Origin: Climacteris rufus
Lineage: Eukaryota > Chordata > Aves > Passeriformes > Climacteridae
NCBI GenBank assembly: GCA_013398175.1
Contig: VZRZ01006835.1
Location: 62,001 to 126,000 of the forward strand
Direction of reading: 5' to 3'
Length of the DNA stretch: 64,000 bases
In this document: piece after piece, positions 60,459 through 64,000 of the stretch
Layout of the letters: every line of letters begins with the position of its first letter
Position numbering within the stretch: position 1 is the stretch's first letter
The notes under the pieces: generated by a model
Told to the model about the DNA's origin: nothing
Databases searched by the model: none
What the model saw: only the letters and a program-made list of their open reading frames with translations
Program-made: the position numbers and the translations under genes

Positions 60459-63354
60459 GCTTCTCCTAAGACACTCCGATATGTTTGGTTTGGGCTGCTT
60501 TCACCACAGCCTTGCTCAGCTGTGCCACAATAGCCATTTCACCTGCTGGGTCAGGAGGCGACACGGGGACCTGCACACGTTGGTTTCCCTTTGCTCTGAT
60601 CCCTGGGCAGCCTTTCTTCCGCCCTCAGTGGATGCCAGGAATGGCAAGTGCTGTGTGCCACGTGTCTGCCTCCTTTTAGAATCTTACCCTCTAAAATCAG
60701 TGATTAAAAGTCATTAAAAGCAACAGATTCTTTATTAACAAAGGCTTTGTGCCAGCGCTCGGGGTTTGGGTGACATTTCCAGGCCTGGGTTGGCCATGAG
60801 CCTCTCCAGCAGGAGCCTTCCCATGCCCTTCCCTGGCATTTGCCACTCACCTGTGGCACAGTGAGAACTCTGGGAAGTGTTTCATTTAGAAACAGTTCAC
60901 TTTAACTTTACACAATAATTTATTCCTCGTTATTTATTTATTTTCATTGAGATGAAATTGCACAGAAGGACACTTGGGGTTTTTTCCCCCCAAAGCTTTT
61001 CATCCACATTGGATGTCTCTGGTGTACCTGGGCTCACACTTTGCCTGGCAGTTTCTGACAGAGGCAGGAACACAGGGAGATATGAAGAGGTCACAGGAAT
61101 AATTTGCTTAATCAGATGTGTCTTCCTACCTGCAAGCAGTTAATGTTATGCTTAGTCCCTGAACCATGAAAGGTTATAAATTACTTGTTTATCTACCTCA
61201 TTTCTGGATGTTTCCCTTCTCTGCATGACTCTCAGATCCCTTTTTCCGAATCCTTCTGCTTTGGGGCACCTAAAATCACATGGCAATGGATCTAATGGAT
61301 AATTTTGAAAGTCATTTCAGAGTTTCAGGGGCTTATTTTTCCTCCAGCAGCATGGACTTCTGGAATTTCTTTCCTTCATTTGGGATAGTATGTTGTCTAG
61401 TAAAATGACAATAAAAATTGGGGGGGTATTTAGGGGGGGAAGTCTCAGGTGCATCCCAGCTGTGAGGGCTCAGGGGAAACCCAGGGCTGGGTTATCCCCA
61501 GGTAAAATTCCTACAGGATGTGGAGGAACTTGTGCATTCCCATGCCACTTTTTTTTTTCCCCAGCAAGGACTTTTTCACAGTGTCTAAGTATCCAAGTGG
61601 ATAAAGAGAAGATAAAAACAGCAGCTGGAGGACTGTGTGAAATTCAGAGAAAGAAGAGCAGAGCAGGAGGAGGAACAAAGTGTCCCAAGGCAAGGGAAGA
61701 GGCTCCAGGCAGGGAAGAGGATACAGGGATGTGCTGTCACTTCTTTCCTCTATAAAATCTTATTTCTCAAAACCCACCTGGCAAGTTCAGCAGTTTCACT
61801 CAAAAAAAACCAATCCTGAAACTATGAGAGACAAATGGCAAAACTGGCAGTGGGGGCTGTGAGGCTACTGGTCAGGCCATGTCCTGGGAAACTGAGATTA
61901 CAAACCCCCAGGTTTTTAAAGGCTGTCATGAACTGATTAAATGCTGCAAAATCACTCCAAAACTATTCTAAAATTCTAATAGAAATATTCTAAATTTTTA
62001 AAGTTTGTCTGAACATCCCTAGAGATGTGTAAACCACACAAACAGAGTGTGACAGTGACAAAAAGGGACAAAACAGGTTTAATACAATCAGGAAAAAGAG
62101 TCCCTGTATTTCCTAGCCCTAAAACTAATGTGAGACATACCAAACCAACCTGCTCATCAGACTGAAGACAGAAAATTAGGCAAAATTTCTTTTAGAATAT
62201 TCCATTTTCCTTTGGGTCAGGTGACGTCACCACAGTCAACCCACCTGGTTGCTTCAGAGGATGCATAAAAATTTGCTAAACATATTTTATTGCCAAAACA
62301 TTTTGAAGCAAAGTTTATTTGCTCACATTCTGCTGCTAATTCCTCTTGTAAATATTGTGTGAAGTGTTTGTTGTTCTTTTAAACTGTGAGCAGCTGTAGT
62401 GGTCTGGGAGACAGCACTAATGAACAGATGTGTATGACAGAAAAAAAGCTATTATCTTGCTTTTGTTCACCAAAACTTGTTAATTTGGGGCTATTTGCAT
62501 TTCAAGCTGCAATTTTGTTATACACCAAAGGTGTAATAGTGGCCTTTAGAAGCTGAGATAGTTTCTTTTTTTTTGCCTTTACTTTTCCTTTATTTACCTA
62601 TCAGTAAAATGAAAATCCATGACTTACCTATTCCAACCCAGTTTCCTACTGGTTCCTCATGATCAACAAGAAGCTCATATAAAATAGACTGGGAAAAGTT
62701 TGGCTGCAATCCAGTGGAAAATGAGAGTTCCCAAAGCACTGAACATGAGCATCACTTACATAAGGAAAGAATTTGGCATCCCTGAACTTCTTTTTCATGT
62801 CCTCAGCTGACCATGGTATAATTGTGGCCTTACCAAATTAAGATAAACTTTTCTAATGTTTCAGCAAGGGTAGATTAGGCTTTATTCTGATGGTCATGGT
62901 TGGTGCTGTTCTCCATGAGGTGTTTGGAAGCTCAGGGAGTGCACAGAAGGGCCCTGCCGCAGGCAGAATCAAAAGATGTAGGTCAGATTGGCATGGCTGG
63001 GGTGATTTTTCCTCTCTAAATCACCATCACAAGCTGGAAATCTACTAAAAAACTGAGTACAAGCGGTGTTGGTCATCTTAGGCCTTCAGCCACGCTCCTC
63101 TGGGAAATGGAGTGTTTGGGATGTTAAAGTGCTTGGGGGGAGGTCAGGGGGCTCAGCCTGGGAGTGGCCTGTTGACGGATTCATAACAAGTGATTATGGA
63201 AAAGAAAATCAAAATAATCTCCCTGATAATCCAGAAAAATCCCCTGCAGATCCCTTTGTATTGCCACTCTGTGGAAATTCTACTGAGGACCACGGATCTG
63301 GAGAAGTCAAAACCAGGGGATTTTCACTCCTTTCCTTAGATTCTTCTTGAAGAT

Positions 63355-63440
63355 AAAATATACATACTTACATACTTATACATACTTACAACATTATATA
63401 TGTGTGTATAAGTACATATATATATATATATATACACATT
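63355..63440 (+). repeat. (TACATACT)n and (AT)n microsatellite
   Basis: ACATACTTACATACTTATAC-type units run to about 63391, then TATATATGTGTGTATAAGTA and an uninterrupted (AT)10 at about 63415-63434. It is strongly AT-rich and can extrude as a cruciform. Confidence 0.92.
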
Positions 63441-64000
63441 TAAAAAATAAATGTATGTGTCGCTTTGGGATGTATTTCCCCAGACTGAATTTCACTTTAT
63501 TTTATTTCATCCCTTTATTTCTGGCTCTGTCCTTCTTCGAACTATTAATTTCCTCCACGGACATGGCACTGCCATTTTACCACCACGTTCAGCCTTGTGT
63601 GTCACCCACTCACCCCAGCACCAGGGATCCCTTTCAACCTCTGCTGTAATGGACAGTTCCACTTGCAGGTATTGCGGTGGCTCTGCTCCACCACCACCTA
63701 AAGGTGAGAGGATTTTAGGCTCATCCAAAACCAGGTGATGTCCCTCCCTCCTTTGCAATGGGAACCTTTTATTGTGCAGCTCAAAAACCTACAGGCAGTT
63801 TCTGCACCCACCTCATGCTGCAGACTCATATCTTATTTATTGTCCACCGTTTAAATTAAGTCGCATTTGCTGTAGCTCCAAGGCATCTTTTCCCCCTTGA
63901 ATCTGTGTTTCCAATTATTTTCCCCCAGATGTCATTAGCTGGCATTCACCAGGTTGCATCTCATTTTGTTTTCTGTCTTTTTGCTTAATAACAAAAAACA

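Larger units (their letters stand above)
57661..64000. other. Non-coding stretch to the window end
   Basis: It contains a CR1 stub at 60425 and the AT-rich microsatellite. Two G7 runs lie close together at 61420-61439. The strong pyrimidine-AG at 60030-60055 has no matching donor. Confidence 0.5.

Noticed and set aside
63621..63690. Possible small exon between CACCCCAG and CAG|GTATTG or AAAG|GTGAGA
   Set aside because: The pyrimidine tract is weak, the two donors compete and the peptide (rich in S and P) has no family likeness.
1..64000. CRISPR arrays, tRNA/rRNA genes, endogenous viral genes or a gene cluster
   Set aside because: None of the expected repeat-spacer patterns, cloverleaf sequences or viral protein signatures was seen on either strand.

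Overview
This window looks like bird nuclear DNA. The main evidence is thirteen or so fragments of the CR1 non-LTR retrotransposon (chicken repeat 1). The intact 3' ends carry the diagnostic tail of ATTCTATGAT-like units after a 'CTTCCAACCCAAACCATT'-type stretch. There are no Alu, L1 or B-type mammalian repeats, no tRNA or rRNA genes, and no bacterial-style packed genes. The species cannot be told from the sequence; a songbird or another neognath would fit.

Coding content is very sparse. Only one stretch has the full signature of a coding exon: 34330-34487 on the + strand. It has a branch point, a pyrimidine tract and AG upstream, a GT donor downstream, and 52 open codons between. The peptide is charged and amphipathic, like part of a coiled coil. 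The gene cannot be named securely. A KAZN (kazrin) upstream exon is a tentative guess, based on the helical character and on the isolation of the exon in very long introns. The rest of the window is therefore best read as two giant introns of one + strand gene, about 34 kb and about 29 kb within the window and both running off its ends. A second, much weaker candidate is a 54-nt microexon at 39315-39368.

Layout: 1-34329 is upstream intron, with a pure (ATTTC)n microsatellite at 3.47 kb, a 20-bp perfect palindrome at 4.2 kb, CR1 fragments at 5.5, 11.1, 24.9, 28.8, 29.8, 32.8 and 34.0 kb, a 32-bp minisatellite at 16.6 kb, and several AT-rich blocks with retained CpGs that look like conserved enhancers (notably 18.8-19.2 kb and 20.2-20.56 kb). 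34330-34487 is the exon. 34488-64000 is downstream intron, with a local 130-bp duplication (35.7 and 36.6 kb), CR1 fragments at 35.9, 46.0, 49.5, 50.2, 57.4 and 60.4 kb, a foldback formed by two opposed CR1 pieces at 46.0-46.3 kb, a 33-base assembly gap at 48.36 kb, (GT)n at 41.5 kb and an AT-rich microsatellite at 63.4 kb.

Nearly all other open reading frames look like chance frames in non-coding DNA or frames running through CR1. No CRISPR array, operon, virus-like gene or novel enzymatic system was found. What merits a second look is regulatory and structural: the candidate poison or cassette microexon, the TTTCA repeat in the sense strand of a transcribed intron, the enhancer-like blocks, and the local duplications.
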